A stretch of 64,000 nucleotides of DNA from Allorhizobium borbori (GTDB lineage Bacteria; Pseudomonadota; Alphaproteobacteria; Rhizobiales; Rhizobiaceae): assembly GCF_014196535.1 (NCBI RefSeq), contig NZ_JACIDU010000008.1, forward strand, positions 124,001 to 188,000. Reading direction: 5' to 3'. A program made the translations under genes and the position numbers. The notes beneath the pieces were generated by a model that saw only the letters and a list, made by a program, of their open reading frames with translations, made no database searches and was not told where the DNA came from. Position 1 is the stretch's first letter. Every line of letters begins with the position of its first letter. This document shows, in pieces, positions 53,494 to 64,000 of this stretch.

Positions 53494-54828
53494 TCAGGCA
53501 AGCTCCGTCAATACCGCTGCGAGCGATTCCAGGAAAATATCCGCGTGCTCGCGCTTAAATGGCAACGGCGGGCGGATTTTCAGCACATGCCCATAGGGGC
53601 TGGAAGCCGAAATCAGTATCCGCTTGCGCCTCAATCCGTTGACAACAGCGAGCGCCAGGGCCCCGTCCGGCTCGCGGCTTTCGCGGTTTTTGACGAATTC
53701 GAGCCCTAGAAACAGCCCCGCCCCACGGGCTTCGCCAACGCAGGCAAACTGTTGCTGGAGCCGTTTCATTCCCTCCAGCATATGATGACCTGTTGCGGCG
53801 GCATTTTCCATGAGCTTTTCGTCGCGGATCACGTCGAGAACGGCGGATGCGGCCGCGATCGACACATGGTTCGCGCCGAACGTGTTGAAGTAGCGGATAT
53901 CGCGCCCGAACCGGTCCTGCACCTCGGCCTTCATGACGGCCGCCGCAATCGGAATACCGTTGCCCATCGGCTTGCCCATGACCGCAATATCGGGAACGAT
54001 ACCGTGACGCTCAAAGCCCCACATATGCGTTCCGGTGCGACCGAAACCGGGCTGCACCTCATCGGCAATGTAAAGCGCACCGTGTGCGTGCATCACATCG
54101 ACGGTCTTCTGCAGGAAGCCGGCGGGATCGGGGAAGATGCCATCTGTCGAGAAAATGCTGTCGGCGATGAAGGCAGCCGGCCTGATACCATGGCGCATCA
54201 TGAAGGCGATGGCCTTCTCCACCTCCTCTGCCAGCACCTCACCGACATCGCGGCCGTTCGCATTTGCCGGATCGGGCGCCGGCACGGTAAAGACGTGCTG
54301 TCCAAGCGGCACGTTGGGACCAAGCGAGGGCGAGATTTCGACCGCAGCGGCTGTGACGCCGTGATACGCGTTTTCGGTGATGATGATGCCGGTGCCGCCC
54401 GTATAGTGGCGGGCGACCCGCAGCGCCAGATCGACCGCTTCCGACCCCGTACAGGTGAACATCACCCGGGTGATCTCTTCCGGGAAAGTGGCGAGAAGCC
54501 GCTCGGCATAGTTCAGGATATTCTCATCGAGATAGCGCGTGTGGGTATTGAGCACCAGCGCCTGCTTCGCCACGGCCTGCGCCACGTGTGGATGGCAATG
54601 CCCGACGGAAGGCACGTTGTTGTAGACGTCGAGATAGGCATTGTCCTCGGCATCGTAGAGCCACACGCCCTCGCCCCGCACCGGATGAACCGGTTCCTCG
54701 TAGAACAGGCGGTAGGAAGGTCCCAGCAGCGCCTGCCGCCGCTCGATCAGCCGGCGTTCACGCTCGGGCAGGCTGGCGAGCTTCGCTGGATCGAAGCCGT
54801 TGATCATCACGGGTGCGGTCTTTGTCAT
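53494..54828 (-). CDS. class III PLP enzyme, AGXT2L-like phospho-lyase
   Basis: The 444-residue protein is of the class III aminotransferase fold. TCTGSEAVDLALRVAR binds the PLP phosphate, ADEVQPGFGRTGTHMWGF supplies the pyridine-binding Asp, and the PLP lysine is in AVMGKPMGNGIP near 285. The stretch around the lysine, FNTFGANHVSIAAASAVLDVI and HVLKIRPPLPF match the human AGXT2L1/L2 phospho-lyases (phosphoethanolamine and 5-phosphohydroxylysine) from memory, better than ordinary transaminases. The gene follows a HYKK-like kinase by 10 bp, which fits a kinase then lyase pathway. Confidence 0.85.
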   Translation of the reverse strand: MTKTAPVMINGFDPAKLASLPERERRLIERRQALLGPSYRLFYEEPVHPVRGEGVWLYDAEDNAYLDVYNNVPSVGHCHPHVAQAVAKQALVLNTHTRYLDENILNYAERLLATFPEEITRVMFTCTGSEAVDLALRVARHYTGGTGIIITENAYHGVTAAAVEISPSLGPNVPLGQHVFTVPAPDPANANGRDVGEVLAEEVEKAIAFMMRHGIRPAAFIADSIFSTDGIFPDPAGFLQKTVDVMHAHGALYIADEVQPGFGRTGTHMWGFERHGIVPDIAVMGKPMGNGIPIAAAVMKAEVQDRFGRDIRYFNTFGANHVSIAAASAVLDVIRDEKLMENAAATGHHMLEGMKRLQQQFACVGEARGAGLFLGLEFVKNRESREPDGALALAVVNGLRRKRILISASSPYGHVLKIRPPLPFKREHADIFLESLAAVLTELA

Positions 54829-54838
54829 CGGTTCTATC

Positions 54839-55888
54839 CTATCGGAAAACGGCTGCAAAACGGCGGGCAGCTTCGGCTTCGCCGGCGGCATCGAGACGGG
54901 CGAACTGCCGCTCGACCGTCGGGCTGTTGCGCGTCAGGAAGTCCCGCTGCTCGGGAAACAGGCTGCACCGCCATTCGGGAATGGCAAGCCGCATCGTCAT
55001 GCGCATGACGATGGCGGGATAAAGCAGGCCGATCTCGTCATCGGACAGGCTCTTCAGCGTGGCGTAACCTTCAAGGAACTCGACGGCGGCTGTCACCGGA
55101 TCGTCCGCTTCGCCCATCTGGTAGGCGGCGCCGACGGCCACGTCGAAGAGAACAGGCGCATGCACCATGTCGCCAAAGTCGATGATCCCGCTGATGACAT
55201 CCGGATGATCCGGATCGACCAGAATATTTTCCATGTTGAAATCGTTATGGACGACCTGCGCGGGAAGGCTTGCCATGGCCGGCACGATCCGCGCATCGAA
55301 ATCATCGACGGCCTTTTCCAGCCGCGCCCGGATGGGCTGGTCACCGAAGGCCGGCAGAAGGCCACGCATGCCGCCCGCATGTTTCATGTCCCAGGTAATG
55401 CGGTGATGCGCCGCCTCATGGGTGAAATCGGCAAGCGCCCTCTGCATGCGGGCGAGCCAGATGCCGACGGCGCGGCGTTGGGCTTTTGAATGCGGCGCGC
55501 TTTTCTGCGACTTGCCGGGGACGAAAGTGACCATGCGCACGCTGCGCTCCTGACCGCCGCGATCGACCATGCGGAAGTCGGCCTCACCATCGACAGTGCG
55601 GATGATGCGCTGGACGGGTATCTCCGGATCATGGGTCTCGACATGGATGAGCGCCTGGCTGTGCATCGATGTCACGGCCTGGCTTTCCGCCGGGTTCAGG
55701 ATCTTGAGAAGATACTCCGTTCCATCCGCCAGCGTCAGGCGATAGTTCGAATCCTTTTCGCCCCATAGCCACTCGGCCTTGCCGTCGAGACCGTATTTCT
55801 CGCGCGCGATGGTTTGAGCCTCGTCCGCACTGACGATTACCGCCTCGGTCTTCAGTTCCGCACCAACGGTCGTGGCCGCTGCCGTCAT
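54839..55888 (-). CDS. hydroxylysine kinase-like aminoglycoside phosphotransferase-fold kinase
   Basis: The 349-residue small-molecule kinase has the APH fold: LKILNPAES around the ATP-binding lysine, the catalytic loop VVHNDFNMENIL near 216 and the metal aspartate in SGIIDFGDMVHAPVLFDVA near 236. The latter closely follows the human hydroxylysine kinase AGPHD1/HYKK pattern (recalled). It would phosphorylate the hydroxyl of an amino alcohol; the next gene would then eliminate it. AAAGGA supports the ATG at 55888. No ordinary aminoglycoside-resistance context is seen. Confidence 0.82.
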   Translation of the reverse strand: MTAAATTVGAELKTEAVIVSADEAQTIAREKYGLDGKAEWLWGEKDSNYRLTLADGTEYLLKILNPAESQAVTSMHSQALIHVETHDPEIPVQRIIRTVDGEADFRMVDRGGQERSVRMVTFVPGKSQKSAPHSKAQRRAVGIWLARMQRALADFTHEAAHHRITWDMKHAGGMRGLLPAFGDQPIRARLEKAVDDFDARIVPAMASLPAQVVHNDFNMENILVDPDHPDVISGIIDFGDMVHAPVLFDVAVGAAYQMGEADDPVTAAVEFLEGYATLKSLSDDEIGLLYPAIVMRMTMRLAIPEWRCSLFPEQRDFLTRNSPTVERQFARLDAAGEAEAARRFAAVFR

Positions 55889-55915
55889 GAATATGTCCTT
55901 TGTCTGAATTCGTTC

Positions 55916-55939
55916 CCCTTCCCGGCTCACCGGGAAGGG
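55916..55939 (-). other. intercistronic hairpin between amidase and kinase genes
   Basis: CCCTTCCCGG and CCGGGAAGGG form a perfect 10-bp stem with a CTCA loop. No T run, so partial termination or mRNA protection is more likely. Confidence 0.55.
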
Positions 55940-55957
55940 CGCTCTGTTGGGTTCTGC

Positions 55958-57388
55958 TCAGGCCGGCTTGCGCGGCGCGGTCAGGAATTCCTCCGGCCAG
56001 GCGGCCTGATAGGCAGCGGCAAGCTTCAACACGATATCGTCGCGGTAGCGCGGGCCGACGAATTGCAGACCGACCGGCAGACCGCCCTTGTCGAAACCGC
56101 AGGGCACGGAAACCGCCGGCTGCCCGGTCATATTGAACGGATAGGTAAAGGGCGACCAGTCGGACCAGTCCTTGCCCTCGATGCCGCCGGGGAAATCGAC
56201 ACCGGCTTCGATGGCCGTCACCGGCATGGTCGGCAGCATCAGCGCGTCGTATTTTTCATGGAACAGCGCCATGCAGACCTTGAGATCTGCGCGCACCTGT
56301 TCGGCGGCAACGTAATCCGTGGCCGAATAGGTCTTGCCCTTCTCGTAGATTTTCACGAGACCGGGATCCATCATCGCGAACTGTTCCGGCGTTGGATTGG
56401 CCAGCATCACCGTCTTGGCTTCCGCCGCATACCAGAGCGCGATCAGCGCATCCTGCGGGTTGGCAAAACCTGGATCGACCTCCTCGACGATAGCGCCCAT
56501 GTCGGCCAGACGCTCGGCAGCGCGCTGCACGGCTGCCGCCACATCCGGCTGCACTTCCGCATAACCGAGATTGCGGCTGTAGCCGATCTTCATGCCCTTG
56601 ACGGACGCGTTCTTGATCGTTTCCTTCCAGTCCGGCACCGGCGTCGGGCAGGTGCCGTACATGGCGAGCGGCGTCGGGCCGGTCGTGGCGTTGAGGAACA
56701 ACGCGGAATCCTCGACCGTACGTGTCAGCGGGCCGCGATGGGCAAGCTCGAACAGGGCGGTCGGCGTATCCGCCGGGATCCAGCCATAGGTGGGCTTGAT
56801 ACCGAAGCAGCCGGAGAAGGACGAGGGAATGCGGATCGAACCCGCGCCATCCGATCCCTCATGCAGGACGCCCATATTGAGGGCCGCGGCAACGGCGGCA
56901 CCGCCGGAGGAGCCACCTGATGCACGGTCCGTGCGCCAGGGGTTCAGTGTATTGCCGAAAGCCGGCCCATGGGTCACGCCCTTCCAGCCGAACTCCGGCG
57001 AGGTCGTGGTGCCGATAACCGTCACGCCAGCACCACGCAGGCGCTGCATGATGAGGAATTCCTTGTCCGAAGGGGTCGTTGCGCCCAGTGCGGAACCGCG
57101 ACGCCACGGAATACCTTTCACCGGGGTTAGTTCCTTGATCGTCGTCGGCGCGCCATCGATGGGTGAAAGCGGCTCGCCCTTTTTCCAGCGGGCTTCGGAT
57201 TCCCTTGCCGCCTCAAGCGCCAGATCCGGCACGACATAGGCAAAGGCATTGACGTCCCGATTGAAGCGTTCGATCCGATCGAGCGAGGCTTTTGCCGCTT
57301 CGACCGGAGAAGCCTTGCCGGAGGCGAAGAGCGCGGAAAGCTCCGCTGCGCTCATCTCGCCGAGATCGGTCTTTTCGAAACCGCTCAT
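55958..57388 (-). CDS. amidase (amidase-signature family)
   Basis: The 476-residue enzyme has the Ser-cisSer-Lys triad of the amidase-signature family: lysine in GAPTTIKELTPVKG near 83, RASGGSSGGAAVAAALN with the cis-serine near 158, and GSDGAGSIRIPSSFSG with the nucleophile near 182. Most members hydrolyse small amides; the GatA role is unlikely with no gatB or gatC here. Position in the importer cluster suggests it releases an amine or ammonia from an imported amide. AAGGGG supports the ATG. Confidence 0.9.
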   Translation of the reverse strand: MSGFEKTDLGEMSAAELSALFASGKASPVEAAKASLDRIERFNRDVNAFAYVVPDLALEAARESEARWKKGEPLSPIDGAPTTIKELTPVKGIPWRRGSALGATTPSDKEFLIMQRLRGAGVTVIGTTTSPEFGWKGVTHGPAFGNTLNPWRTDRASGGSSGGAAVAAALNMGVLHEGSDGAGSIRIPSSFSGCFGIKPTYGWIPADTPTALFELAHRGPLTRTVEDSALFLNATTGPTPLAMYGTCPTPVPDWKETIKNASVKGMKIGYSRNLGYAEVQPDVAAAVQRAAERLADMGAIVEEVDPGFANPQDALIALWYAAEAKTVMLANPTPEQFAMMDPGLVKIYEKGKTYSATDYVAAEQVRADLKVCMALFHEKYDALMLPTMPVTAIEAGVDFPGGIEGKDWSDWSPFTYPFNMTGQPAVSVPCGFDKGGLPVGLQFVGPRYRDDIVLKLAAAYQAAWPEEFLTAPRKPA

Positions 57389-57540
57389 GATTATTCCCCT
57401 TTATGGATGATCGGCTGGAAAGTGGCGCGGTCGCCACGTTCCTCTTGTTTCGTGCGGCGAACGCGATCATCCGGCCCGGCACCGCCTAAGAACGGGCGCG
57501 GTCGCGGTGACGGCAGCCGCCACGGGATTTCCAAAAGAGT

Positions 57541-57567
57541 GGGTGAGGCGCATGACGCCCCTCACCC
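57541..57567 (-). terminator. hairpin after the omega-aminotransferase gene
   Basis: GGGTGAGGCG can pair with CGCCCCTCACCC with a small bulge; four T follow on the minus strand after a few bases. It separates the aminotransferase from the amidase genes in the 191-bp gap. Confidence 0.55.
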
Positions 57568-57579
57568 GTTCCGTTGCAA

Positions 57580-58932
57580 TCAGGCGCGGGCGGCGGCGAC
57601 CTTGTCCAGCGCGCGGGCCACGCAGGCGAACATGTCATCGATCTGCTCGGCCGTGATGATCAGCGGCGGGCAGAAGCAGAGCGCCTCAGCCACGTTGCGG
57701 CAAATCAGACCTTCTTCCTCGCAAGCGGCGGAAAGGGCTGCAGCGGCATCCCCTGCTGCGGCACCTTCCCACGGCTTCATTTCCAGAGCGCCGATGAGGC
57801 CGACGCCGCGCGAGGAATGGGCCAGCGGATGTTCCGCGAGCTTGGCGAGACCGCCGAGGAACTTCTCTTCCAGACGGGCAGCATTGCCGACGAGATCGCG
57901 CTCCTGAATGATCTTCAGGTTTTCAAGGCCGACAGCCGTGGCGACCGGATGACCCGAAGCCGTGAAGCCGTGGCCGAACACGCCGATGCGGTTCGATTCA
58001 TCGGCGATCGGCTGGTAGAAGCGGTCGTTCACGATGATGGCCGAGAGCGGCATGTAGGAAGACGAGATCTGCTTGGAGACAACCAGAACATCCGGCTTGA
58101 TGTTGAAGGTTTCGCAGGCAAACATCTTGCCGGTTCGGCCAAAGCCGCAGATCACTTCGTCGGCAACGAGCAGGATATCGTACTTGTTGAGGATTTCCTG
58201 AACGCCTTCCCAGTAGCCGGCCGGCGGCGTGAGAACGCCACCGGCGCCCATGACCGGCTCGCCCCAGAAAGCGGCAATCGTTTCCGGGCCTTCCTTCAGG
58301 ATCAGGTCTTCCAGATCCTTGAGGATACGGGCCGTGAATTCGGTTTCGCTTTCGCCTTCAAGGCCGAAATGGACATAGGAGGGGCAGGATGTGTGGATCA
58401 TGCGATCCAGCGGCAAGTCGAAGCTTTCATGGTTGCGCGGCAGGCCGGTGATCGAAGCCGACGCGATGGTGACGCCGTGATAGCCCTTCACGCGACCGAT
58501 GATCTTCTTCTTGTCCTTGAGGCCGAGCGCGTTGGAACGGTACCACACCATCTTGCAGGCAAGGTCGTTTGCTTCAGAACCCGACGAGGTGAAGTGCACC
58601 TTCGACATCGGCACCGGCGCCATCTTGATCAGCATCTCAGCCAGATCGATGGAAGGGCCATGCGTCTTGTAAGAGAAAGTGTGGTAGTATGGCAGCTTTT
58701 CCATCTGCGCCTTGGCGACTTCGGCGAGACGCTTCTCACCAAAGCCGAGCGCCACCGACCACAGGCCGGCCATGCCCTCGATGTAGCGCTTGCCCGACGT
58801 GTCCGTCACGTAGATGCCATCGCCGGATTCGATCACCAGGCCGCCCGTCTTCTCGTACTTGCGCAGATTGACGTTGGGGTGAAGCTGGTAGGCGATGTCA
58901 CGCGCTTCGATGGAGTTGGGAACGATTGTCAT
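57580..58932 (-). CDS. class III omega-aminotransferase
   Basis: The 450-residue PLP enzyme has KVHFTSSGSEANDLACKM (phosphate cup), DEVICGFGRTGKMF (Asp) and the PLP lysine in VVSKQISSSYMPL near 284. It looks like the SpuC-type or beta-alanine:pyruvate transaminases, which move terminal amino groups to pyruvate. Its substrate may be a product of the peptide or amide taken up by the adjacent ABC importer. CGGAG supports the ATG. Confidence 0.9.
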   Translation of the reverse strand: MTIVPNSIEARDIAYQLHPNVNLRKYEKTGGLVIESGDGIYVTDTSGKRYIEGMAGLWSVALGFGEKRLAEVAKAQMEKLPYYHTFSYKTHGPSIDLAEMLIKMAPVPMSKVHFTSSGSEANDLACKMVWYRSNALGLKDKKKIIGRVKGYHGVTIASASITGLPRNHESFDLPLDRMIHTSCPSYVHFGLEGESETEFTARILKDLEDLILKEGPETIAAFWGEPVMGAGGVLTPPAGYWEGVQEILNKYDILLVADEVICGFGRTGKMFACETFNIKPDVLVVSKQISSSYMPLSAIIVNDRFYQPIADESNRIGVFGHGFTASGHPVATAVGLENLKIIQERDLVGNAARLEEKFLGGLAKLAEHPLAHSSRGVGLIGALEMKPWEGAAAGDAAAALSAACEEEGLICRNVAEALCFCPPLIITAEQIDDMFACVARALDKVAAARA

Positions 58933-58985
58933 GGTTGGCTCCGTTGTTGGATCTTCGTATCTTGAATTGGCGGATTTGCCGGGGA

Positions 58986-60650
<1,665 letters not shown>

Positions 60651-60660
60651 GCGGCCCTCC

Positions 60661-61500
60661 TCACTTGCCACGCCGCGAAAGGCGCGGATTGAGTGCATCG
60701 TTCAGTCCTTCGCCGATGAGATTGAGCGCGAGAACGGTGAGCAGGATGGCGGCGCCGGGGAAGAAGCTGACCCACCAGGCCTGACGGATGACGGTGCGGC
60801 CTGCGCCGATGATATAACCCCACGACATGACATTGCGGTCACCGAGCCCGAGGAAAGAAAGCGAGCTTTCAATCAGGATCGCGGCGGCGACCATCATCGA
60901 AGCCAGCACGATGATCGGCGACAGCGTATTGGGCAGGATCTGCCGCCAGATGATGGTGGCGTGGGTCTGACCGGAGAGAACCGCGGCCTCCACGAATTCG
61001 CGGGATTTCAGCGACATGACCTCGCCACGCAGCAAGCGGGCGACCGGCGGCCAGGAGACGATGGCAATGGCGATGACGATGGAGGTGATCGACGGCTGGA
61101 AGATGGCGACCAGCACGACGGCAAGCGCGAAGCTTGGCACCGACTGGAAGAACTCGGTGAAGCGCATGAGGACATCATCCACCCAGCCGCCGAAGTAACC
61201 GGCCAGCGCGCCGATCGGAATGCCGATCAGCAGGGAGACGACCGTCGAGACCAGCCCGACCAGCAGCGAGACGCTGGCGCCGTGGGCAAGACCGGAGGCG
61301 AGGTCGCGGCCCATAGGGTCCGTGCCCAGCAGAAACTTGTCCATGGTGAAGGGCGGAATGAACGGTCGCTGCACCATCGCCCAGGGCGATTTCGGAAACA
61401 GGAAGGGAGCCGCCGCCGAAAGCGCGATGACGGCGACGAGGATGACGAGGCCAATGACCGCGCCCTTGTTGCGCGCGAAGCGTTTCCAGAAATCCTTCAT
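60661..61500 (-). CDS. peptide ABC importer, permease DppC-type
   Basis: The 279-residue inner-membrane permease has six predicted helices (first: GAVIGLVILVAVIALSAAAPFLF) and the EAA-type loop EFVEAAVLSGQTHATIIWRQILPN. GTDPMGRDLASGLAHGASVSL is the typical DppC loop. Its ATG overlaps the dppB-like stop by 4 bp. Co-transcribed with the ATPase. Confidence 0.92.
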   Translation of the reverse strand: MKDFWKRFARNKGAVIGLVILVAVIALSAAAPFLFPKSPWAMVQRPFIPPFTMDKFLLGTDPMGRDLASGLAHGASVSLLVGLVSTVVSLLIGIPIGALAGYFGGWVDDVLMRFTEFFQSVPSFALAVVLVAIFQPSITSIVIAIAIVSWPPVARLLRGEVMSLKSREFVEAAVLSGQTHATIIWRQILPNTLSPIIVLASMMVAAAILIESSLSFLGLGDRNVMSWGYIIGAGRTVIRQAWWVSFFPGAAILLTVLALNLIGEGLNDALNPRLSRRGK

Positions 61501-62468
61501 GACGTCACCCGGATGCGCGGATCGACGACGCGGTAGAGAACGTCAGTGATCAGGTTGAAGAGGAGCACCATGGCGGCGGAAATGACGAAGACGCCGAGCA
61601 GCAGATTGTAATCGCGCTGGGAAAGCGCTTCGAACATCAAGCGCCCGATGCCCGGCCAGGCGAAGACGGTTTCAATGAGAACTGCACCCCCGACAAGCTG
61701 ACCGGCCTGAAGACCCGCCAGCGTGACGACCGGCAAAAGCGCGTTGCGAAGCACATGACGCCGCTGGATGACGCCGGGCCGCAAGCCCTTGGCCTTCGCC
61801 GTCTTCACGAAGTCCATCGTGTTGACCTCAAGCATCGAGGCCCGCGTCATGCGGACATAGACAGCCATGAAGAACAGCCCGAGCGTCAGCGCCGGCAGAA
61901 CGAGATGGCTGAGAATATCGAGCGCGCGCGCAATGCCGGTATAACCAGCCCCGACCGTTTCGTAGCCGAAGCCCGGAAGCCAGCCGAGTTGAACGGAAAA
62001 GAGCAGAACGGCCATCAGTGCCAGCCAGAAGAGTGGCGTGGCATAGAAGATCAGCGCGACCATGGAAATCAGCGTATCCGACCAACGCCCCTGCCGCGCG
62101 GACGCAACCGCACCGGCGAGAATGCCGAGACCAAGCGAGATGACAAAGGCCGAGAGCGACAGAAGGAGCGTCGCCGGCAAGCGGTCGGCGATCAGGTCGA
62201 GTACGGGAAACTGCTGGCGATACGAATAGCCGAGGTCAAGCTGAACGACCGACTTGAGGTAGATGAAAAGCTGCATGTAGAGCGGCTGATCGAGGCCAAA
62301 GCGCTCACGAAGCTGCTGCAGGAAGACGGCATCCGTCTCACCTGCTTCCCCCGCCATGACGGCTGCCGGGTCACCCGGCGCGGCATGGATGAGGAAGAAG
62401 TTGAGGATGGTGATGCATATCAGGATGACGATTGCCTTCAGCAATCGCCCCGCGATGAAACGCGCCAT
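61497..62468 (-). CDS. peptide ABC importer, permease DppB-type
   Basis: The 323-residue inner-membrane permease of the DppB family starts FIAGRLLKAIVILICITILNFFLIHAAPGDPA, has RERFGLDQPLYMQLFIYL, and the EAA loop FVKTAKAKGLRPGVIQRRHVLRN. ETVFAWPGIGRLMFEALSQRD is the C-terminal signature. It is separated from the binding-protein gene by 68 bp containing a strong hairpin, and overlaps the DppC-type gene. Confidence 0.93.
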   Translation of the reverse strand: MARFIAGRLLKAIVILICITILNFFLIHAAPGDPAAVMAGEAGETDAVFLQQLRERFGLDQPLYMQLFIYLKSVVQLDLGYSYRQQFPVLDLIADRLPATLLLSLSAFVISLGLGILAGAVASARQGRWSDTLISMVALIFYATPLFWLALMAVLLFSVQLGWLPGFGYETVGAGYTGIARALDILSHLVLPALTLGLFFMAVYVRMTRASMLEVNTMDFVKTAKAKGLRPGVIQRRHVLRNALLPVVTLAGLQAGQLVGGAVLIETVFAWPGIGRLMFEALSQRDYNLLLGVFVISAAMVLLFNLITDVLYRVVDPRIRVTS

Positions 62469-62497
62469 GAGGACCTATCCCGTTCGTGTTGCAGGAG

Positions 62498-62522
62498 GGA
62501 CCGGCGGAGAACCCGCCGGTCC
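62498..62522 (-). other. intercistronic hairpin between binding-protein and permease genes
   Basis: GGACCGGCGG and CCGCCGGTCC form a perfect 10-bp stem with a 5-nt loop, just after the binding-protein stop. It resembles the sbp-cysT hairpin in position. Confidence 0.6.
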
Positions 62523-62536
62523 GGTCTTCCGAGCCG

Positions 62537-64000
62537 TTACTTTTCGATGTAGGCGTCGCGCATGGACTCAGCCAGACCGTTGGCGGTGGTCACGATATCC
62601 TTGAATTTGCAGTTATAGATCGTCGGGAAGCCCAGCTCGAGCAGCCATGCCACCGGCACGTCTTCCATGATCTTGGCCTGCAGCTTGTCGTAGATCTTCT
62701 GACGCTCGGCTGCCGGATAGGCAACCGCCGCGTCATCGAACATCTTGTCGACGTCAGCGTTGGAGTAACCTTCGACATTGTTCCAGGGCGAGCCCTTGGA
62801 AATCTGCGTCGTCTTGTAGTTACGTTCCACGCCGATGGCCGGGTCGCCGTTCTGGTAGAGGAAGGTAAAGGCGATATCGTAATCCCAGTTGGCGGTGCGC
62901 TGGTTCCAGCCGGCCACATCGGTGGATTCGATCTCGACGGGAATACCGACGTCGCCGAGGTTCTGCTTCACGGCCTCGGCCCAGCGCTGCCAGGTTTCGC
63001 CATAGGGCAGCGGCAGAAGCTTCAGCGGCTTGCCGTCATAGCCGATTTCCTTCAGGAGCGCCTTGGCCTTGGCGGGGTCGAAGGCATATTGTGGTTCCTG
63101 CTCACTGTAGAACGGCAGCTTGGAGGAGAACGGGCTGGTCGCGACCTTGCCATAACCGTTCCACAGCACATCCTTGGCGAATTCGCGGTCCATGGCGTAC
63201 ATGATCGCCTGGCGGAACTTCGGGTTATCCATTGGTGCCGTGCGGTTGTTCAGCCACAGCCAGGACAGCGGAGCGAAATATTCCCAACCCTTTTCCGTGG
63301 TGCAGGTGTTCGGCAGCGCGGTCAGGCGCGGAATGTCGAAGTTCTCGACTGAACCGCCCGGCAGAATGTCGATCTTGCCCGTTTCGAAGGCGACAGCGCG
63401 CGAAGCGCCATCCGGAATGATCTGGTAGATCAGTTCATCGAGATAGGGCTTACCGTCGAGATAATAATCCTTGTTCTTTTCGAGCTTGATGTAGCTGCCC
63501 TTCTTCCATTCCACGAACTTGAAAGGACCTGTGCCGATCGGCTTTTCATTGGCCGGATTGGTGGTGTAATCGGTGCCTTCATAGACGTGCTTCGGCACAA
63601 TCGGCTGCGAGCCGAAGGCGAAGGAACGGATGAAGGGTTCAAAGGGCTGCTTCAGCTTGAAGATGACCGTCTTGTCGTCCGGGGCCGAAACGCTTTCAAC
63701 GCGCGCCATGGTATTGCGGTGGCGCGGCTGGGTCTTCATCAGGAAGTCGTTCACGGTGAACAGCACGTCCGCCGAAGTCATCGGCTTGCCGTCGTGGAAC
63801 TTCACATTGTCCTGAAGCTTGAAAGTGTAGGTCAGGCCATCCGGAGAAATATCCCAGGACTTGGCGAGCGAAGGCATGGGCTGCAGCTTTTCATCGTAGC
63901 GCAGCAGGCTCTCATAGATATTGCCCCCCACCGCCAGTGCCGGAGCATTGGTGGTGATGCCGATCATCAGGCTGGGCGGTTCCGGCTGCACGATGAGATT
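62537..64000 (-). CDS. peptide ABC importer, periplasmic binding protein (SBP_bac_5), 3' part
   Basis: At least 488 residues are visible; the gene's 5' end and signal peptide lie beyond the right edge. The first visible residues (NLIVQPEPPSLMIGITTNAPA) and the blocks YESLLRYDEKLQPMPSLAKSWDISPDGLTYTFKL and VKFHDGKPMTSADVLFTVNDFL are typical of the oligopeptide-binding family. The domain runs to the C-terminus. Ligand unknown. It belongs upstream of the DppB-DppC-ATPase genes. Confidence 0.93.
   Translation of the reverse strand, partial: NLIVQPEPPSLMIGITTNAPALAVGGNIYESLLRYDEKLQPMPSLAKSWDISPDGLTYTFKLQDNVKFHDGKPMTSADVLFTVNDFLMKTQPRHRNTMARVESVSAPDDKTVIFKLKQPFEPFIRSFAFGSQPIVPKHVYEGTDYTTNPANEKPIGTGPFKFVEWKKGSYIKLEKNKDYYLDGKPYLDELIYQIIPDGASRAVAFETGKIDILPGGSVENFDIPRLTALPNTCTTEKGWEYFAPLSWLWLNNRTAPMDNPKFRQAIMYAMDREFAKDVLWNGYGKVATSPFSSKLPFYSEQEPQYAFDPAKAKALLKEIGYDGKPLKLLPLPYGETWQRWAEAVKQNLGDVGIPVEIESTDVAGWNQRTANWDYDIAFTFLYQNGDPAIGVERNYKTTQISKGSPWNNVEGYSNADVDKMFDDAAVAYPAAERQKIYDKLQAKIMEDVPVAWLLELGFPTIYNCKFKDIVTTANGLAESMRDAYIEK

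Noticed and set aside
52710-55888. Reading the APH-fold kinase as an antibiotic-resistance gene.
   Set aside because: The catalytic region follows the hydroxylysine kinase pattern and the neighbours are catabolic.

Overview
The window reads as a chromosomal segment of an alphaproteobacterium of the Rhizobiales, most likely Agrobacterium or a close Rhizobium relative. The evidence is GC-rich coding sequence, a short second FtsZ lacking the C-terminal tail, a membrane-bound ferritin gene behind a perfect Irr-type (ICE) palindrome, a VirC1-like ParA, PrtD/HlyD-type type I secretion genes, and several small secreted proteins of rhizobial type. I see no rRNA, tRNA, insertion sequence, prophage or CRISPR array. 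The mix of housekeeping genes (infC, lepA, cysQ) and accessory transport or catabolic genes would suit a secondary chromosome, but that is inference.

Layout. 1-4300: start of an ABC binding-protein gene, valine catabolism genes mmsA-mmsB with a divergent LysR regulator, and a cupin. 4600-6700: gmd-fcl (GDP-fucose synthesis). 7200-12190: selO, a pair of YdcZ-type membrane proteins, galM, a hotdog thioesterase and an EamA transporter. 12190-16010: sulfate importer sbp-cysT-cysW-cysA. 16310-20160: an orphan ParA, then an operon of an Asp/His-rich secreted protein, a PepSY protein, a response regulator and a histidine kinase. 20320-25440: infC with an AUU start, a hydrolase, a periplasmic cysteine peptidase-like protein, an MFS transporter and mbfA. 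25580-29250: truncated haemoglobin and a type I secretion pair. 29280-35510: phosphoketolase, a GNAT/XRE-cupin operon, the short FtsZ and an MFS transporter. 35580-39560: lepA, a cluster of small secreted proteins and a LysE exporter. 39730-42480: Rdx protein and the glutathione-dependent formaldehyde pathway (frmR-frmA-fghA). 42650-51560: membrane proteins, an M20 amidohydrolase, small uncharacterised genes, a MocR regulator with a divergent flavin-binding protein, and cysQ. 51530-52580: a polysaccharide deacetylase. 52710-64000: a peptide ABC importer, two class III PLP enzymes, an amidase, a kinase and a GntR regulator.

The last cluster is one of the two most interesting regions. The kinase resembles hydroxylysine kinase (AGPHD1/HYKK) and its neighbour resembles the AGXT2L phospho-lyases, so together with the importer and amidase they suggest uptake of a peptide or amide, release of an amino alcohol such as 5-hydroxylysine, phosphorylation, and elimination of phosphate and ammonia. 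The other region is the Asp/His-rich protein-PepSY-two-component operon, which looks like a cation- or envelope-sensing unit with two strong hairpins between its first and second genes.

The sequence also shows several regulatory sites directly: an ICE palindrome before mbfA, a 40-bp nested dyad before frmR, a 9-bp inverted repeat over the start of the XRE-cupin gene, and hairpins between binding-protein and permease genes in two ABC operons. Starts were chosen by ribosome-binding site and family homology and often lie inside the longest open frame.
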